From Pseudomonas sp. GOM6 (GTDB taxonomy: Bacteria > Pseudomonadota > Gammaproteobacteria > Pseudomonadales > Pseudomonadaceae): a stretch of 64,000 nt of DNA. Each line of letters begins with the position of its first letter. Position 1 is the stretch's first letter. The stretch spans positions 1 through 64,000 of the forward strand of contig NZ_JARPUS010000014.1 in assembly GCF_029537485.1 (NCBI RefSeq), read 5' to 3'. This document shows, in pieces, positions 1 to 9,944 of the stretch. The notes beneath the pieces were generated by a model, which was not told the DNA's origin, did not search any database, and saw only the letters and a list, made by a program, of their open reading frames with translations. The position numbers and the translations under genes are program-made.

Positions 1-2
1 CC

Positions 3-953
3 ATGCTCAAAGGTCTGGCTATCACTCCGCCGGTACTCGGGCGGATTTCCATCGGCAAGGTCATCGAGAAGAACGGCAAGCGTCTGCCGGAGAAAGATGA
101 CCAGTTCACCATCACTTCCCAAGTGCAAGGCAAGGACGGCTGGCTGCTGCACCCGCTCAATGACGAGCTGCGCCAGGGCAAGGACGACAAGCTGCGCAGC
201 ATTCCGGTACGGCTTCTGTTCAACGAACCGGAGCTGAATTTCCGAGCTGACTACACGCTGTTCGACCGACAGTCCGGACGCCCAATCTGCGTGGGCAATG
301 GTGAAACCTGCAAGCGGGTCACTCAGGACGGCATGCAGTCACTGCCCTGCCCGTCACCGGATGCCTGCCCACTGGCCAAAGGCGGTGCCTGTAAGCCCTA
401 CGGCCGACTGAATGTGGTCATTGGTGATGAGGATCCGCTGGGCAGCTTCGTGTTCCGCACCACCGGCTTCAACAGCATCCGCACCCTCGCCGCTCGCCTG
501 CATTACTTCCAGGCCATCTCGGGCAACCGCCTGGCCTGCCTGCCACTGGAACTACGTCTACGTGGTAAGTCGACTCGCCAGAGCCATGGCACGCCGATCT
601 TCTACGCCGATCTGACGGTACGTGGTGGCATGGACATGTCTGAAGCACTGGTGTCCGCCAGTGAACTCGATTCGCGGCGGCAAGCTGCCGGCTTCAATCA
701 AGCAGCGTTGGATGAGGCTGCACGACGCGGCTTCGGCAACGGAGCCTTCGAGGACAGCGAGGAGGATGCCAGCGCCATCGTGGAAGAGTTCTACCCCGAG
801 GGTGAAGCTCCTGCTGCAGCAACAATTTCCCAACTCAACCCCACCAAACCCAGCCTGGCTGAAAAGCTCGATGCACAGGCTGCTCGTCACACCCCACCCA
901 CAGACCAAGACCAAGGAGGCCGCCATGCACCTGCACAAGCTGAAAGCCAGTGA
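3..953 (+). CDS. Gp3-like / 'hydrolase or metal-binding' mobile-element protein
   Basis: 316 aa. It resembles a conserved protein of Pseudomonas integrative elements and plasmids that is usually labelled 'hydrolase or metal-binding protein' and related to phage Gp3-type recombination directionality factors (recalled family, not searched). Five cysteines at about residues 96, 103, 116, 122 and 130 form a likely zinc-binding knuckle. The last 80 residues are acidic and Ala/Pro-rich and probably disordered. The ATG at position 3 gives the typical N-terminus, so the gene is probably complete although it touches the window edge. Its 3' end overlaps radC by 29 nt and carries the radC ribosome-binding site, so the two are translated from one message. 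The enzymatic label is unproven. Confidence 0.6.
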   Translation: MLKGLAITPPVLGRISIGKVIEKNGKRLPEKDDQFTITSQVQGKDGWLLHPLNDELRQGKDDKLRSIPVRLLFNEPELNFRADYTLFDRQSGRPICVGNGETCKRVTQDGMQSLPCPSPDACPLAKGGACKPYGRLNVVIGDEDPLGSFVFRTTGFNSIRTLAARLHYFQAISGNRLACLPLELRLRGKSTRQSHGTPIFYADLTVRGGMDMSEALVSASELDSRRQAAGFNQAALDEAARRGFGNGAFEDSEEDASAIVEEFYPEGEAPAAATISQLNPTKPSLAEKLDAQAARHTPPTDQDQGGRHAPAQAESQ

Positions 954-1422
954 CACGGCCGGCACCTACTTGGTCGAGTCCCCGGTGACGGAAAACGACA
1001 TCCTGCTGATGGCCAGGCAACTGGCCAGCCTGCGCCTGCGCAAGGGACGTGCACTGACCTCGCCTAAGGAGGCGTTCAGTCACCTGCAGACGCTGCTGGC
1101 TGATTATGAGCACGAGGTTTTTGCACTGCTCATGCTCGACAGCCGACACCGGGTGATTGCGTTCGAGGAAGTGTTTCGCGGAACCCTGGATGGAGCCAGC
1201 GTCTACCCACGGGAAATCGTGAAGATCGCCTTGGAACACAACGCAGCGGCAATCATCCTGGTACACAACCACCCCTCAGGTGATCCCGAGCCCAGCCAGG
1301 CGGATCGCAATCTCACCACGAAACTGCAGGACGCACTGAATCTGGTCGGAGTCAGAACGCTCGATCACGTTGTGGTAGGCCAGGAGGATTGTGTGTCGTT
1401 GGCTGAGCGCGGCTACCTGTAA
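925..1422 (+). CDS. radC: RadC-family JAB/JAMM protein
   Basis: 165 aa, the short mobile-element form of RadC that lacks the N-terminal helix-hairpin-helix part. The JAMM metalloprotease-like motif HNHPSGDPEPSQAD is intact, with His114, His116 and Asp127 as predicted metal ligands and a conserved Glu in FEEVFRG upstream. The ATG at 925 was chosen because a perfect AAGGAGG lies at 913-919; longer in-frame extensions only read through the overlapping upstream gene. Such RadC copies are common on ICEs, prophages and plasmids. Their biochemical role is not settled, so the 'DNA repair' label should not be taken literally. Confidence 0.85.
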   Translation: MHLHKLKASDTAGTYLVESPVTENDILLMARQLASLRLRKGRALTSPKEAFSHLQTLLADYEHEVFALLMLDSRHRVIAFEEVFRGTLDGASVYPREIVKIALEHNAAAIILVHNHPSGDPEPSQADRNLTTKLQDALNLVGVRTLDHVVVGQEDCVSLAERGYL

Positions 1423-1432
1423 GGAGGTGCCA

Positions 1433-1606
1433 ATGAAACTGCTGCTACGGACTGTTGCCTCGGCATTCATGTTTGCCGGGATCTTGGCCGGTTGTCTGGC
1501 GATATTGCTGCTGATGATTCTGATGGTGCGCTTTCCACCATTGCTGATTGCCGTGGTGTTGGCGTGCTGGATCTACCGGAAGCAGAAAGTAAGAATGAAC
1601 CCTTGA
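1433..1606 (+). CDS. small membrane protein
   Basis: 57 aa starting MKLLLRT. A strong AAGGAGG at 1421-1427 sits directly after the radC stop, so it is almost certainly co-translated with radC. The sequence is two closely spaced hydrophobic segments (about residues 8-30 and 33-48) followed by a basic tail (YRKQKVR), giving a predicted inner-membrane hairpin protein. No family recognised. Confidence 0.55.
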   Translation: MKLLLRTVASAFMFAGILAGCLAILLLMILMVRFPPLLIAVVLACWIYRKQKVRMNP

Positions 1607-1675
1607 ACGGTGAGCCAGCGTGGGTAGTCGAAAGACTGCCTGCAATGGCTCTCACTTCTTCTTTTGCCCTGGTAG

Positions 1676-1957
1676 CTAACGCTTACCTGCTGCCTTGTAA
1701 GCTGCACTTCGTTCACGCTTGCCCACTGCGACCACAATCACAACCACCCGATCATCTTCGACCCGATACACCAAACGATAGCCTGCTGTTCGGAGCTTGA
1801 TCTTGTAGTGCCCAGGCAGATCCCTGAGGGCATCAGCCTGTACCTTTGGTGCTTCCAGCCGCTCACGCAGTTTTTTCTTTGCCTGCTCACGCACTGTATG
1901 ACCCAGCTTCTCCCATTCCTTCAGCGCTGAGGGCAGGAACTCGAGCTTATAGGTCAT
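1676..1957 (-). CDS. relE: RelE/ParE-family toxin
   Basis: 93 aa with the RelE-fold hallmarks: N-terminal YKLEFLPSALKEWEKL, the RDLPGHYKIKLRTAGYRLVYRV core and the C-terminal VVAVGKRERSAAY. RelE-type toxins are ribosome-dependent mRNA endonucleases. The start overlaps the end of the antitoxin gene by 11 nt, the usual translational coupling of a type II toxin-antitoxin pair. It probably stabilises the surrounding element. Confidence 0.9.
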   Translation of the reverse strand: MTYKLEFLPSALKEWEKLGHTVREQAKKKLRERLEAPKVQADALRDLPGHYKIKLRTAGYRLVYRVEDDRVVVIVVAVGKRERSAAYKAAGKR

Positions 1958-2192
1958 CCAGGTTCACCGGCACCCCCTTCTCACCGGAGCGTGCATTAAC
2001 GACATCGATCAGATCCAGATCGTCCAGACGGTCCAGCATCTGCTCGTACAGCTCGGCTGGCACCATGTACCCCATCACGCGGTTATGATTGAGAACGGCG
2101 ACCGGCATGCCACCAGCACCAGCCATAACACCGGTGGGGTTTTTCTTCAGCTCAGAAACGCTCACTGCAACGTCAGCCAAAACACTCTGCAT
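1947..2192 (-). CDS. relB: RelB/Phd-family antitoxin
   Basis: 81 aa. The N-terminus (VAVSVSELKKNPTGVM) is the Phd/YefM-type DNA-binding and dimerisation domain. The acidic C-terminus (LDDLDLIDVVNARSGE) would wrap the toxin. An AGGAG-type ribosome-binding site lies just upstream of the ATG. A hexamer GGTCTT is repeated with 12-nt spacing at 2211-2216 and 2223-2228, a possible autoregulatory site (inference). Confidence 0.88.
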   Translation of the reverse strand: MQSVLADVAVSVSELKKNPTGVMAGAGGMPVAVLNHNRVMGYMVPAELYEQMLDRLDDLDLIDVVNARSGEKGVPVNLDDL

Positions 2193-2376
2193 ACCATAGC
2201 TCCTTTTTTAGGTCTTTATTTTGGTCTTAAGGTGCATAGCATAGCAAGGCATCCCCATGGGCAATCTTCCAAATGGCACGAGGCGTCCAATTTTGAACCG
2301 CCGCCATCTGGGAGAACTGATTGCCCTGAAGCCTCCCATTGAGCTGTGAGCCCATGCGGCTTGCGCGGACTGCTCC

Positions 2377-3075
2377 CTACCCCCGACTGGTCTCGAAACT
2401 CCGCTGACGATCGCCGTAGGACTTGGTCGCTTTCTTACACAGGTAGCTGGCTCGTTTGAACAGCTCAGGCAGCTCATCGAACTCGTCTCGACGAATTTCT
2501 CGATTGATAAAGTACTCAGGATTCTTTGGCCTATGGACCAGCCCCCTAACCTGATCAGCTGATAATCCAAGTACACTGGCCCAAGACTCTTCAATCCGTC
2601 TGAACATGTTAATCCGTTCAGAACCTATCCGGCCTAGCCTGTAATAGGCATCACGGTTCAAAAGAATCAGTAGGTGGTAATGGCGACGACCTCTCTGACC
2701 GATCTCTTTCGACCAGACGTATCGTACTTTGCAACCACGCGAGTAACCACGCTCAGCCACGCGCTCCTGGTGGTACTGGATCTTCTTCGTAAACGATTCG
2801 AAGAACTTGCTTATGACCTTGTTCGTATAGGCGTACTCGGGTAGCTCGATAGCATTAGGCACATAAAGATCTACTCTGAAGGCAAGTACTCTAGGGTACT
2901 CAGCCATGGCTAAGTCGATGGTATGTTTGAGATCATAAAGGTATTCCAGAGCAAAGGGGCCTACTTCTGCCTGGATAGGAAAACCTTCAAAGGTCTCCCC
3001 GTAGTGCAAATGAAGATTGGTATTATCGGGATGACGTAGTGGGGAGTGCTGGGTTGTAGCGATATCGTTGACCAT
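2377..3075 (-). CDS. inovirus Gp2 / YagK-YfjJ-type protein, copy 1
   Basis: 232 aa. It resembles the YagK/YfjJ C-terminal family, often labelled 'inovirus-type Gp2', a family tied to replication of filamentous-phage-like and other integrated elements. Features include an aromatic and basic core (SFTKKIQYHQERV, RGCKVRYVWS) and an HYHLLILLNRDAYY motif that recalls the HUH/HxH metal site of rolling-circle initiators (inference). The C-terminus RASYLCKKATKSYGDRQR is shared with a close paralogue at 44,525-45,250 in the same orientation. Both genes start directly after the sequence TCATAACC. The roughly 500 bases upstream are AT-rich. Confidence 0.75.
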   Translation of the reverse strand: MVNDIATTQHSPLRHPDNTNLHLHYGETFEGFPIQAEVGPFALEYLYDLKHTIDLAMAEYPRVLAFRVDLYVPNAIELPEYAYTNKVISKFFESFTKKIQYHQERVAERGYSRGCKVRYVWSKEIGQRGRRHYHLLILLNRDAYYRLGRIGSERINMFRRIEESWASVLGLSADQVRGLVHRPKNPEYFINREIRRDEFDELPELFKRASYLCKKATKSYGDRQRSFETSRG

Positions 3076-3510
3076 GGTTATGACTCCAGTTAATTTGACT
3101 CATAACACATATGCCATTATTAAATATTTAATACACCCTACACCCTCCACCCTTAACACCCGCACCATGCTAGATAAGTTTAATAGTTATCAATAAAATA
3201 ATAATACTCCCGCCGCAAAATAAATAAGCAGAAAGCCCAGCAAACACGAAGGGCGCTATAGATAAAACAAAGCAATTACAGAGCTTTTAACAATCAATAC
3301 AATTTCGGAATTAAATTATCCAAATTATCCAAAAATAATACGCTGATCCATGTAGTTAATTATAGAGTGATTATAGAATCCTCTTTGGCCTGAACTCTAT
3401 CGCTTGCTCGATTGAAATCTCACCCGCTACAAAATCAGCTCGCCCTGTGAGACCAGCCACTCTATTTGATCCAAATCAACGAAGTGCTGTTATCGTCAAA
3501 AGGAGCATTC
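3076..3510. other. AT-rich gene-free stretch
   Basis: About 435 nt with no credible coding sequence. It is clearly AT-rich compared with its neighbours and holds short repeats such as AAATTATCC twice near 3313-3333. It is the upstream region of the minus-strand Gp2-type gene and probably carries the promoter for the plus-strand cus leader genes. No copy of the TTAC-N6-GTAA operator found elsewhere on the island was seen here. Confidence 0.5.
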
Positions 3511-3603
3511 ATGGCTCGGGGGCAATCTGCTATCGTCGGCCTATTGCCCCGCCTGGTGAATTGCTGTGCGTCGGATTGGATTGATCCTGCTAATGATTGC
3601 TAG
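3511..3603 (+). CDS. candidate 30-aa leader peptide upstream of the cus operon
   Basis: A short ORF (MARGQSAIVG...NDC) starts at an ATG that has a strong AAGGAG at 3499-3504. It overlaps the next gene, which uses a GTG at 3566, in a different frame. It contains an NCC and a terminal DC motif. A perfect 8-bp inverted repeat (GGGGCAAT at 3519-3526, ATTGCCCC at 3543-3550) lies inside it. It could be a translationally coupled leader, or it could mark the true start of the downstream gene with a frameshift between them. Inference only. Confidence 0.35.
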   Translation: MARGQSAIVGLLPRLVNCCASDWIDPANDC

Positions 3604-3910
3604 CCTCGTGCTGCCGACCTTCGGCGGTGTGGCTTTCAGCATGCCGGCACAACCTTGCCCGATGCAGAGCGCCGATCATCAGGGCCATGCAATGGCCGAT
3701 GCTCCGTGCTGCGAGCAAATGGACAAGTCTGATGGGGTGGCCAAGAAGTCCCCTTGCAAACCCGGCCAGGAATGCAAGACCGGAGGACTTCTCCAGACCA
3801 CCGTGATCAAGAGCATATCCCCTCTCCCCTCACGCCCCGAGATATTGCTGACCCAGTCGGTGATTAAGCGAGAGCCCGCAGGACTCTGGCGCCCTCCTCG
3901 TTTCGTCTAA
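3566..3910 (+). CDS. Cys/Met/His-rich periplasmic protein of cus operon
   Basis: 114 aa from a GTG start. An N-terminal signal sequence (RRIGLILLMIASLVLPTFGG) is followed by putative metal ligands: CPMQ, HQGHAM, APCCEQMD and PCKPGQEC. It ends GLWRPPRF, a tail I recall from small proteins encoded just before RND metal pumps. It probably binds copper in the periplasm or modulates expression of the pump. It is 92 nt upstream of cusC on the same strand. No named family could be assigned. Confidence 0.6.
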   Translation: MRRIGLILLMIASLVLPTFGGVAFSMPAQPCPMQSADHQGHAMADAPCCEQMDKSDGVAKKSPCKPGQECKTGGLLQTTVIKSISPLPSRPEILLTQSVIKREPAGLWRPPRFV

Positions 3911-4002
3911 TGCAGTGATCATCCCGCGCCTTACAGTCAGGCGCATCGTCGCGGTCACGTTTCGTAGTCGCGACTTCGATCAATCGCAATGGAGGCGAAA
4001 GC

Positions 4003-5265
4003 ATGTCCGCTTTCCTTTTTCCACGCCGTGGCTTTCTCGGTGTGTTGGCTGCCGCATTCTGGGCAGCTCCCTGGCTTGCCGCGCAGGCGCAGCCCCTAAC
4101 TTTCGAACGAGCCCAAGCTCTGGCCGAGCAGAGTGCCCCTGAGAACCTCGCGCGCCAGGCGCAGGTGGCATCGGCACAGCAGGCTGTCGAGCCCGCAGAC
4201 GCCCTGCCCGATCCCAAGCTGATTCTAGGCATCGACAACCTGCCGATCGAAGGCCCTGACCGTTACACGCTTAATCGTGACTCCATGACCATGCGCCGCA
4301 TTGGGTTCATGCAGGAAGTCCCCAACAGTGACAAGCGTCAGGCTCGGCGCCAGTTGGCCGAGGCTTCAGTAGGCCGAGCCGAGGCCGAGCAGCGTGCCAT
4401 GCAGTTGGAGATCAAGCGCCAGACGGCAGTGAGCTGGCTGGATGTGTACTACGCCGAACGCAGTGTTGGCCTCTTCGATCAACTGGACCGTCAGATCGAG
4501 ATGCTCCGCTCGACCGTGCAATCGCTGATTGCCGGCGGTAGTGCTCAGCCTGGCGAGCTGTTGCAGGCCGACCAGGAAGCTTTGGCGTTACAAGATCGGC
4601 GAGATGAACTGAATCGCGATGTGGCAGTAGCTCGTGCCAAGCTGCGCCGCTGGATAGGCAACGAGGCTGACCAGCCTTTGCAAGGAGGTGTTCCCAGTCT
4701 GAACCTGGTGGCACCGCACCTGCAGCAACGCATTGCCTCACACCCTGAGTTGCGCGCTGCCTCCGCCCGAGTCGGCGAGGCTAGCGCCGAGCTGAACGAG
4801 GCCATCGCCGAGAAGACCCCCGACTGGGGTGTTGAGTTTGCCTACAACAATCGCGACAACCAGTTCGGCGATATGGTGATGGTGCAATTTACCTTCGACC
4901 TGCCGTTGTTCGTAGGCACACGTCAGGGGCCCAAGATCAACGCCAGACAACAAAGCGTGTCGCAGATGGAAGCCGAGCAGGAAGCATTACTGCGCGCCCA
5001 TCAGGCTGAGCTGGAAGGCGGTATTGCCGAGCTTGAGCAACTGCGCAGGACCTTGTCACGCACCGAAAAAACCTTGATCCCGCTTGCAAGCAAACGTGCC
5101 GATCTCGAACTGGCCGCCTACCAAGCCGGTAACAGCCAGCTCACATCCGTTATTACTGCCCAGCGCGACCTGATTGATGCGCAACTGCGGCAGATTGAAC
5201 AACAGCGCAAGTTGAGCCAGCTCTCCGCAAGCCTGTACTACGCCTATGTGGAGGGCCTGAAATGA
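4003..5265 (+). CDS. cusC: CusC-type outer-membrane channel (TolC family)
   Basis: 420 aa with a signal peptide ending near AAQAQP (about residue 29), then the two repeated long coiled-coil arms of an OEP/TolC-family channel. The start has GGAGG about 10 nt upstream. CusC-type channels form the outer-membrane exit duct of a tripartite RND copper/silver pump. The 3' end overlaps cusB by 4 nt (ATGA), and the pump gene follows in the same way, so the three are one operon. The shape is also that of CzcC; the Cus assignment rests on the neighbouring pump. Confidence 0.9.
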   Translation: MSAFLFPRRGFLGVLAAAFWAAPWLAAQAQPLTFERAQALAEQSAPENLARQAQVASAQQAVEPADALPDPKLILGIDNLPIEGPDRYTLNRDSMTMRRIGFMQEVPNSDKRQARRQLAEASVGRAEAEQRAMQLEIKRQTAVSWLDVYYAERSVGLFDQLDRQIEMLRSTVQSLIAGGSAQPGELLQADQEALALQDRRDELNRDVAVARAKLRRWIGNEADQPLQGGVPSLNLVAPHLQQRIASHPELRAASARVGEASAELNEAIAEKTPDWGVEFAYNNRDNQFGDMVMVQFTFDLPLFVGTRQGPKINARQQSVSQMEAEQEALLRAHQAELEGGIAELEQLRRTLSRTEKTLIPLASKRADLELAAYQAGNSQLTSVITAQRDLIDAQLRQIEQQRKLSQLSASLYYAYVEGLK

Positions 5266-6722
5266 AGATATCGACATTTGGTTTTGCGGTCGCCGTGCTG
5301 ACCGTGGGCATTGGCGCGGCGGGCGGTGGCTACTGGCTGGCCCAGCGGCAAGCCAAACACGAGCTACTGCCTAGCTCCGCACCGACGGACGAGCGCAAGG
5401 TGCTCTATTGGTACGACCCGATGCAGCCTGAGCAGCGCTTCGATAAACCGGGCAAGTCACCTTTCATGGATATGGAGCTTGTCCCTAAATACGCAGGATC
5501 CGAGCAAGATCCGTCTGTCCTGAGCGTCCCCGCTCAAGCCGTGCAGAACCTCGGAATGCGGACCTCGACGGTGATCCGCGGTGTACTGCCCTCGGATATC
5601 GAGGTGGTCGGCTCCCTGGCCTATAACCAGCGAGAGGTAGCGAACCTCCAGGCCCGCGCTGGCGGATTCGTCGAGCGGGTTTACGGGCGTGCCCCTGGCG
5701 ATGTACTGCCAGCTGGAACACCCCTGGTCGACCTGCTGATTCCCGAGTGGTCCGCCGCGCAGTTGGAGTTCCTCGCGGTACTGCGTACCGGTGACGCCCG
5801 CTTGATCACTGCGGCCCAAGAGCGCCTCCGCCTGCTCGGCATGCCACAAGCGTTGATAGAGCAGGTTCGCCGCAGCGGCAAACCGCGGGCAGTGCAAACC
5901 CTCACCACACCTATCAGCGGCGAGCTCCAAGCCTTGCAGGTACGCGCCGGGATGACCGTTGAAGCCGGGCAGGATCTGGCGTTGATCAACGGGCTGTCCA
6001 GTGTCTGGCTCGATGCGGCGATACCCGAGGCCATGGCCGGAAGTATCCAGGTCGGGGACGAGATCCGCGCCAACCTGACGGCCTTTCCTGATCGACCGCT
6101 GCTGGGCCGCGTCATAGCCTTGCTGCCGAGTGCCGATCCGCAAACGCGCACGCTCACGGTACGCAGCGAGCTACCCAACCCTGCCGGTAAGTTGCGCCCC
6201 GGCATGTTCGCCGCCGTACGCCTGAACAGTGCCGTCGAACAATCCACGCTTCTTGTGCCGAGTGAAGCCGTGATTCGCACCGGGAAGCGTGCATTGGTGA
6301 TGCTGGCCGAAGGCGACGGACGCTACCGTCCCCAGGAAATCACCTTGGGCCGCGAGGCCGATGGGCGTCTGGAGGTGTTTTCCGGTCTTGAGGAAGGTCA
6401 GGCGGTCGTTACCTCCGGCCAGTTCCTCATCGATTCGGAAGCCAGCCTGCAGGGCATCCTGGCCGGCAATGCAGAACAGGACAGCACGGAGGGGCTGCAT
6501 GTGTCTCACGGCGTTATTCGCGCACTGGACGGGAAACAAGTCACCCTGGAGCATGGCCCCTTCGAGAGCCTGAATATGCCAGGTATGACCATGGCTTTTC
6601 CTCTGGTCAGCTCCGAAGTAGCTGTGGGACTTAAGCCAGGAGATCACGTACGCATCGCCGCACGTCAGACAAACTCCGGCCTGCTGATCGAGCAGCTCCG
6701 CAAGGAAGGAGACCAGCCATGA
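5262..6722 (+). CDS. cusB: CusB-type periplasmic adaptor with fused CusF-like domain
   Basis: 486 aa. An N-terminal membrane anchor (about residues 5-27) is followed by a heavy-metal-binding domain (YWYDPM...[14 protein letters not shown], about 49-77), then the lipoyl, hairpin and beta-barrel parts of an RND membrane-fusion protein. The C-terminus, from about residue 418, is a CusF-like OB-fold domain with [18 protein letters not shown], whose Met residues and His would bind Cu(I)/Ag(I). In E. coli CusF is a separate chaperone; here it is fused, so the adaptor can hand metal directly to the pump (inference). Coupled by ATGA overlaps to both neighbours. Confidence 0.93.
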   Translation: MKISTFGFAVAVLTVGIGAAGGGYWLAQRQAKHELLPSSAPTDERKVLYWYDPMQPEQRFDKPGKSPFMDMELVPKYAGSEQDPSVLSVPAQAVQNLGMRTSTVIRGVLPSDIEVVGSLAYNQREVANLQARAGGFVERVYGRAPGDVLPAGTPLVDLLIPEWSAAQLEFLAVLRTGDARLITAAQERLRLLGMPQALIEQVRRSGKPRAVQTLTTPISGELQALQVRAGMTVEAGQDLALINGLSSVWLDAAIPEAMAGSIQVGDEIRANLTAFPDRPLLGRVIALLPSADPQTRTLTVRSELPNPAGKLRPGMFAAVRLNSAVEQSTLLVPSEAVIRTGKRALVMLAEGDGRYRPQEITLGREADGRLEVFSGLEEGQAVVTSGQFLIDSEASLQGILAGNAEQDSTEGLHVSHGVIRALDGKQVTLEHGPFESLNMPGMTMAFPLVSSEVAVGLKPGDHVRIAARQTNSGLLIEQLRKEGDQP

Positions 6723-9700
6723 TCGCGCGCCTGATCCATTGGTCGATCGGCAACCGCTTCCTGGTACTGCTGGCCACCCTGTTCATCACCGCCCTGGGCC
6801 TCTGGTCGCTGCGCAACACGCCGTTGGATGCACTGCCGGACCTATCTGACACCCAGGTCATCATCAGAACCAGCTTTCCCGGACAGGCACCGCAGATCGT
6901 CGAGAACCAGGTGACCTACCCACTGGCCACAACCATGCTCTCGGTACCGGGGGCGAAGACGGTGCGCGGCTACTCGTTCTTCGGCGACTCCTTCGTCTAC
7001 GTGCTGTTCGAGGACGACACCGACCTCTACTGGGCGCGCTCGCGGGTGCTGGAGTACCTCAACCAGGCGCAGGAACGCCTGCCCGAGGGTGTTACCACCA
7101 CCCTTGGGCCGGATGCCACCGGCGTGGGCTGGATCTACCAGTACGCCTTGGTCGACCGCAGCGGCCAGCATGATCTTGCCCAGCTGCGGGCACTGCAGGA
7201 CTGGTTCCTCAAGTACGAACTCAAGAGCCTGCCCAACGTAGCCGAAGTGGCCACCCTCGGCGGCATGGTCAAGCAATACCAAGTGCTGCTCGATCCGCAG
7301 AAGCTGGTGGCTTATGGGGTAACTCAGCAGGAGGTCGAAGCGGCGCTGAAGAGCGCCAATCAGGAAACCGGCGGCGCCATCCTGGAGCTGGCAGAGCGCG
7401 AGTACATGGTGCGGGCTTCAGGCTATCTAGAGAGCCTGGCGGATTTCCGCAATGTGCCGCTGCGGGCTTCGGCCAGCGGAGTTCCGGTGCTGCTGGGTCA
7501 GGTGGCCACCATTCAGCTGGGGCCAGAGATGCGTCGTGGCATTGCCGAGCTGGATGGCCAGGGTGAAGTGGTAGGCGGCGTGGTCATCTTGCGCTCCGGA
7601 AAGAATGCCCGCGATACCATCGCCGCGGTGAAGACCAAGCTGGACAGCCTGAAGGGCAGCTTGCCGGCCGGCGTCGAGGTGGTCACCACCTATGACCGTT
7701 CGCAATTGATCGACCGCGCCATCGATAACCTCAGCTACAAGCTGCTGGAAGAGTTCGCGGTGGTTGCCCTGGTTTGCCTGATCTTCCTCTGGCACCTGCG
7801 CTCGTCGCTGGTCGCGATCATCACCCTGCCCCTGGGCATCCTGATGGCCTTCATCGTCATGCGCTACCAGGGCGTCAATGCCAACATCATGTCGCTCGGC
7901 GGGATCGCAATCGCCATCGGCGCCATGGTCGATGCCGCCGTGGTGATGATCGAGAACGCGCACAAGCACATCGAGGCCTGGAAGGCTCGACACCCCGGTG
8001 AACCGCTTCAGGGCGAGGCGCACTGGCGGGTGATCGGCGAAGCTGCGGCCGAGGTCGGGCCGGCGCTGTTCTTCAGCCTTTTGATCATCACCCTGTCTTT
8101 CCTCCCGGTCTTCACCCTGGAGGCCCAGGAGGGTCGCCTGTTTGGCCCGCTGGCATTCACCAAGACCTATGCCATGGCTGCCGCTGCTGGCCTCTCGATC
8201 ACCTTGGTACCGGTGCTGATGGGCTATTGGATTCGTGGGCATATCCCCAGCGAACAACAGAACCCCTTGAATCGTTGGCTGATCGGTGCATACCGGCCGG
8301 TGCTGGAGTGGGTGCTGGCTTGGCCTAAGGTGACCCTAGCGCTGGCCTTGCTAGTGTTTTTGTCCAGTCTCTGGCCCCTCAGCAGACTCGGAGGAGAGTT
8401 TCTACCGCCGATGGACGAGGGCGACTTGTTGTACATGCCATCAGCCCTGCCCGGCTTGCCGGCCAGCAAGGCCACCCAGCTGCTGCAGCAAACCAACCGG
8501 ATGATCCTCACGGTGCCCGAAGTGGCACGGGTATTCGGCAAGGCCGGGCGAGCAGAGACCGCCACCGATCCAGCACCGCTGGAAATGTTCGAGACCACGG
8601 TGCAGTTCAAACCACGCGATCAATGGCGCGCGGGGATGACACCCGAAAAGCTGATCGAGGAACTGGATCGCGCGGTAAAAGTTCCGGGGCTGTCCAATAT
8701 CTGGGTGCCGCCCATCCGCAACCGCATCGACATGCTGGCGACGGGGATCAAGAGCCCCATTGGGGTGAAAGTGTCCGGAACCTCCTTGGTCGACATCGAG
8801 CGCATAACGCGCGATATCGAGGCCGTGGCCAAAGAGGTGCCTGGGGTGAGTTCGGCCTTGGCAGAACGCCTTACTGGCGGCCGTTACGTGGACATCCAGA
8901 TCGATCGACTGGCCGCGGCGCGCTATGGCCTGAGCATCGCCGATGTGCAGGCGGTGGTATCGGGCGCCATCGGCGGCAGCAATATTGGTGAGACGGTTGA
9001 AGGACTGGCCCGCTTCCCGATCAACCTGCGCTATCCCAAGGAGTGGCGAGACAGTCCGCAGGCACTACGGCGTATGCCGATCCTCACGCAAGCCGGCCAG
9101 CAGATCACCTTGGGCACCGTCGCCCAGGTTAGTCTGACCGAAGGGCCGCCAATGCTGCGCAGCGAGAACGGGCGTCTGTCCGGTTGGGTCTATGTCGATG
9201 TCCGTGGGCGCGACCTGGCATCGACCGTGCGCGAGTTGCAGCAACGCGTAGCTGAGCAGGTACAACTCGATGCTGGCATGACCGTCTCCTACTCCGGTCA
9301 GTTCGAGTTCCTGGAGCGCGCCAATGCACGGCTGGCCTGGGTGGTACCGGCGACCTTGTTGATCATCTTCGTGCTGCTTTACCTGACCTTCAGCCGCTTC
9401 GGTGAGGCCCTACTGATCATGGCAACCCTGCCCTTCGCCCTATCGGGCGGCATCTGGCTGCTCTACTGGTTCGGCTTCAACCTGTCGGTTGCCACTGGGG
9501 TCGGCTTTATCGCCTTGGCCGGCGTCTCGGCGGAATTTGGGGTGATCATGCTGCTGTACCTGAAGAATGCCTGGCATGCACGTATGGATGCCGGGCGCAG
9601 CGGTGACCCGGCACTACTGGAGGCAATTCGTGAAGGCGCAGTGCTGCGCGTGCGGCCCAAGGTGATGACGGTGGCCGTGATCATCGCCGGCCTGTTGCCA

Positions 9701-9868
9701 ATCCTCTGGGGCGGAGGTGCCGGATCTGAAGTGATGAAGCGCATCGCCGCGCCCATGGTCGGCGGCATGATTACCGCGCCGCTGATGTCCATGTTGGTTT
9801 TGCCGGCCGCGTACTGGCTGATGCGAAGGCAGCGTACACAGAAGGTTCGCGCACCGCAGGAGCTATAG
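6719..9868 (+). CDS. cusA: CusA-type Cu(I)/Ag(I) RND efflux pump
   Basis: 1049 aa, the full length of a heavy-metal RND pump, with twelve predicted membrane helices and two large periplasmic loops. The three methionines that bind metal in E. coli CusA are at identical positions: Met573 (LLYMPS), Met623 (PLEMFE) and Met672 (RIDMLA). The charged helix residues lie in [13 protein letters not shown]. This makes Cu(I)/Ag(I) specificity much more likely than Zn/Co. Last gene of the cusCBA operon; the next gene starts about 145 nt later with its own promoter region. Confidence 0.96.
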   Translation: MIARLIHWSIGNRFLVLLATLFITALGLWSLRNTPLDALPDLSDTQVIIRTSFPGQAPQIVENQVTYPLATTMLSVPGAKTVRGYSFFGDSFVYVLFEDDTDLYWARSRVLEYLNQAQERLPEGVTTTLGPDATGVGWIYQYALVDRSGQHDLAQLRALQDWFLKYELKSLPNVAEVATLGGMVKQYQVLLDPQKLVAYGVTQQEVEAALKSANQETGGAILELAEREYMVRASGYLESLADFRNVPLRASASGVPVLLGQVATIQLGPEMRRGIAELDGQGEVVGGVVILRSGKNARDTIAAVKTKLDSLKGSLPAGVEVVTTYDRSQLIDRAIDNLSYKLLEEFAVVALVCLIFLWHLRSSLVAIITLPLGILMAFIVMRYQGVNANIMSLGGIAIAIGAMVDAAVVMIENAHKHIEAWKARHPGEPLQGEAHWRVIGEAAAEVGPALFFSLLIITLSFLPVFTLEAQEGRLFGPLAFTKTYAMAAAAGLSITLVPVLMGYWIRGHIPSEQQNPLNRWLIGAYRPVLEWVLAWPKVTLALALLVFLSSLWPLSRLGGEFLPPMDEGDLLYMPSALPGLPASKATQLLQQTNRMILTVPEVARVFGKAGRAETATDPAPLEMFETTVQFKPRDQWRAGMTPEKLIEELDRAVKVPGLSNIWVPPIRNRIDMLATGIKSPIGVKVSGTSLVDIERITRDIEAVAKEVPGVSSALAERLTGGRYVDIQIDRLAAARYGLSIADVQAVVSGAIGGSNIGETVEGLARFPINLRYPKEWRDSPQALRRMPILTQAGQQITLGTVAQVSLTEGPPMLRSENGRLSGWVYVDVRGRDLASTVRELQQRVAEQVQLDAGMTVSYSGQFEFLERANARLAWVVPATLLIIFVLLYLTFSRFGEALLIMATLPFALSGGIWLLYWFGFNLSVATGVGFIALAGVSAEFGVIMLLYLKNAWHARMDAGRSGDPALLEAIREGAVLRVRPKVMTVAVIIAGLLPILWGGGAGSEVMKRIAAPMVGGMITAPLMSMLVLPAAYWLMRRQRTQKVRAPQEL

Positions 9869-9930
9869 CTTTACAAACCCGGGCAAGCCACGCGCCAAGC
9901 TGACTCGCCCGGGTAACGCGGCAGGAAGCA

Positions 9931-9944
9931 TTACGGCGATGTAA
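9931..9944. promoter_or_regulatory. TTAC-N6-GTAA operator candidate (DUF2790 gene)
   Basis: Sequence TTACGGCGATGTAA, a perfect 4+4 dyad with 6-nt spacer, 70 nt before the start codon of the PtrA/DUF2790 gene. A related half-site TGACAGGTTG follows at 9962-9971, matching the AGGTT extension seen after the boxes near copA and the ptrA/buf promoter. Probably the binding site of an OmpR-type metal regulator (CopR). Confidence 0.55.

Noticed and set aside
1433..1606. Longer version of the small membrane protein from GTG/ATG within radC
   Set aside because: The in-frame upstream codons overlap radC and lack a ribosome-binding site, while AAGGAGG precedes the ATG at 1,433.
3076..3510. Origin of transfer or replication in the AT-rich stretch
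   Set aside because: No convincing iterons, nick-site motif or hairpin set; only scattered AT-rich repeats.
7427..8257. 276-aa minus-strand ORF inside cusA
   Set aside because: Shadow frame of the RND pump gene with no recognisable features.
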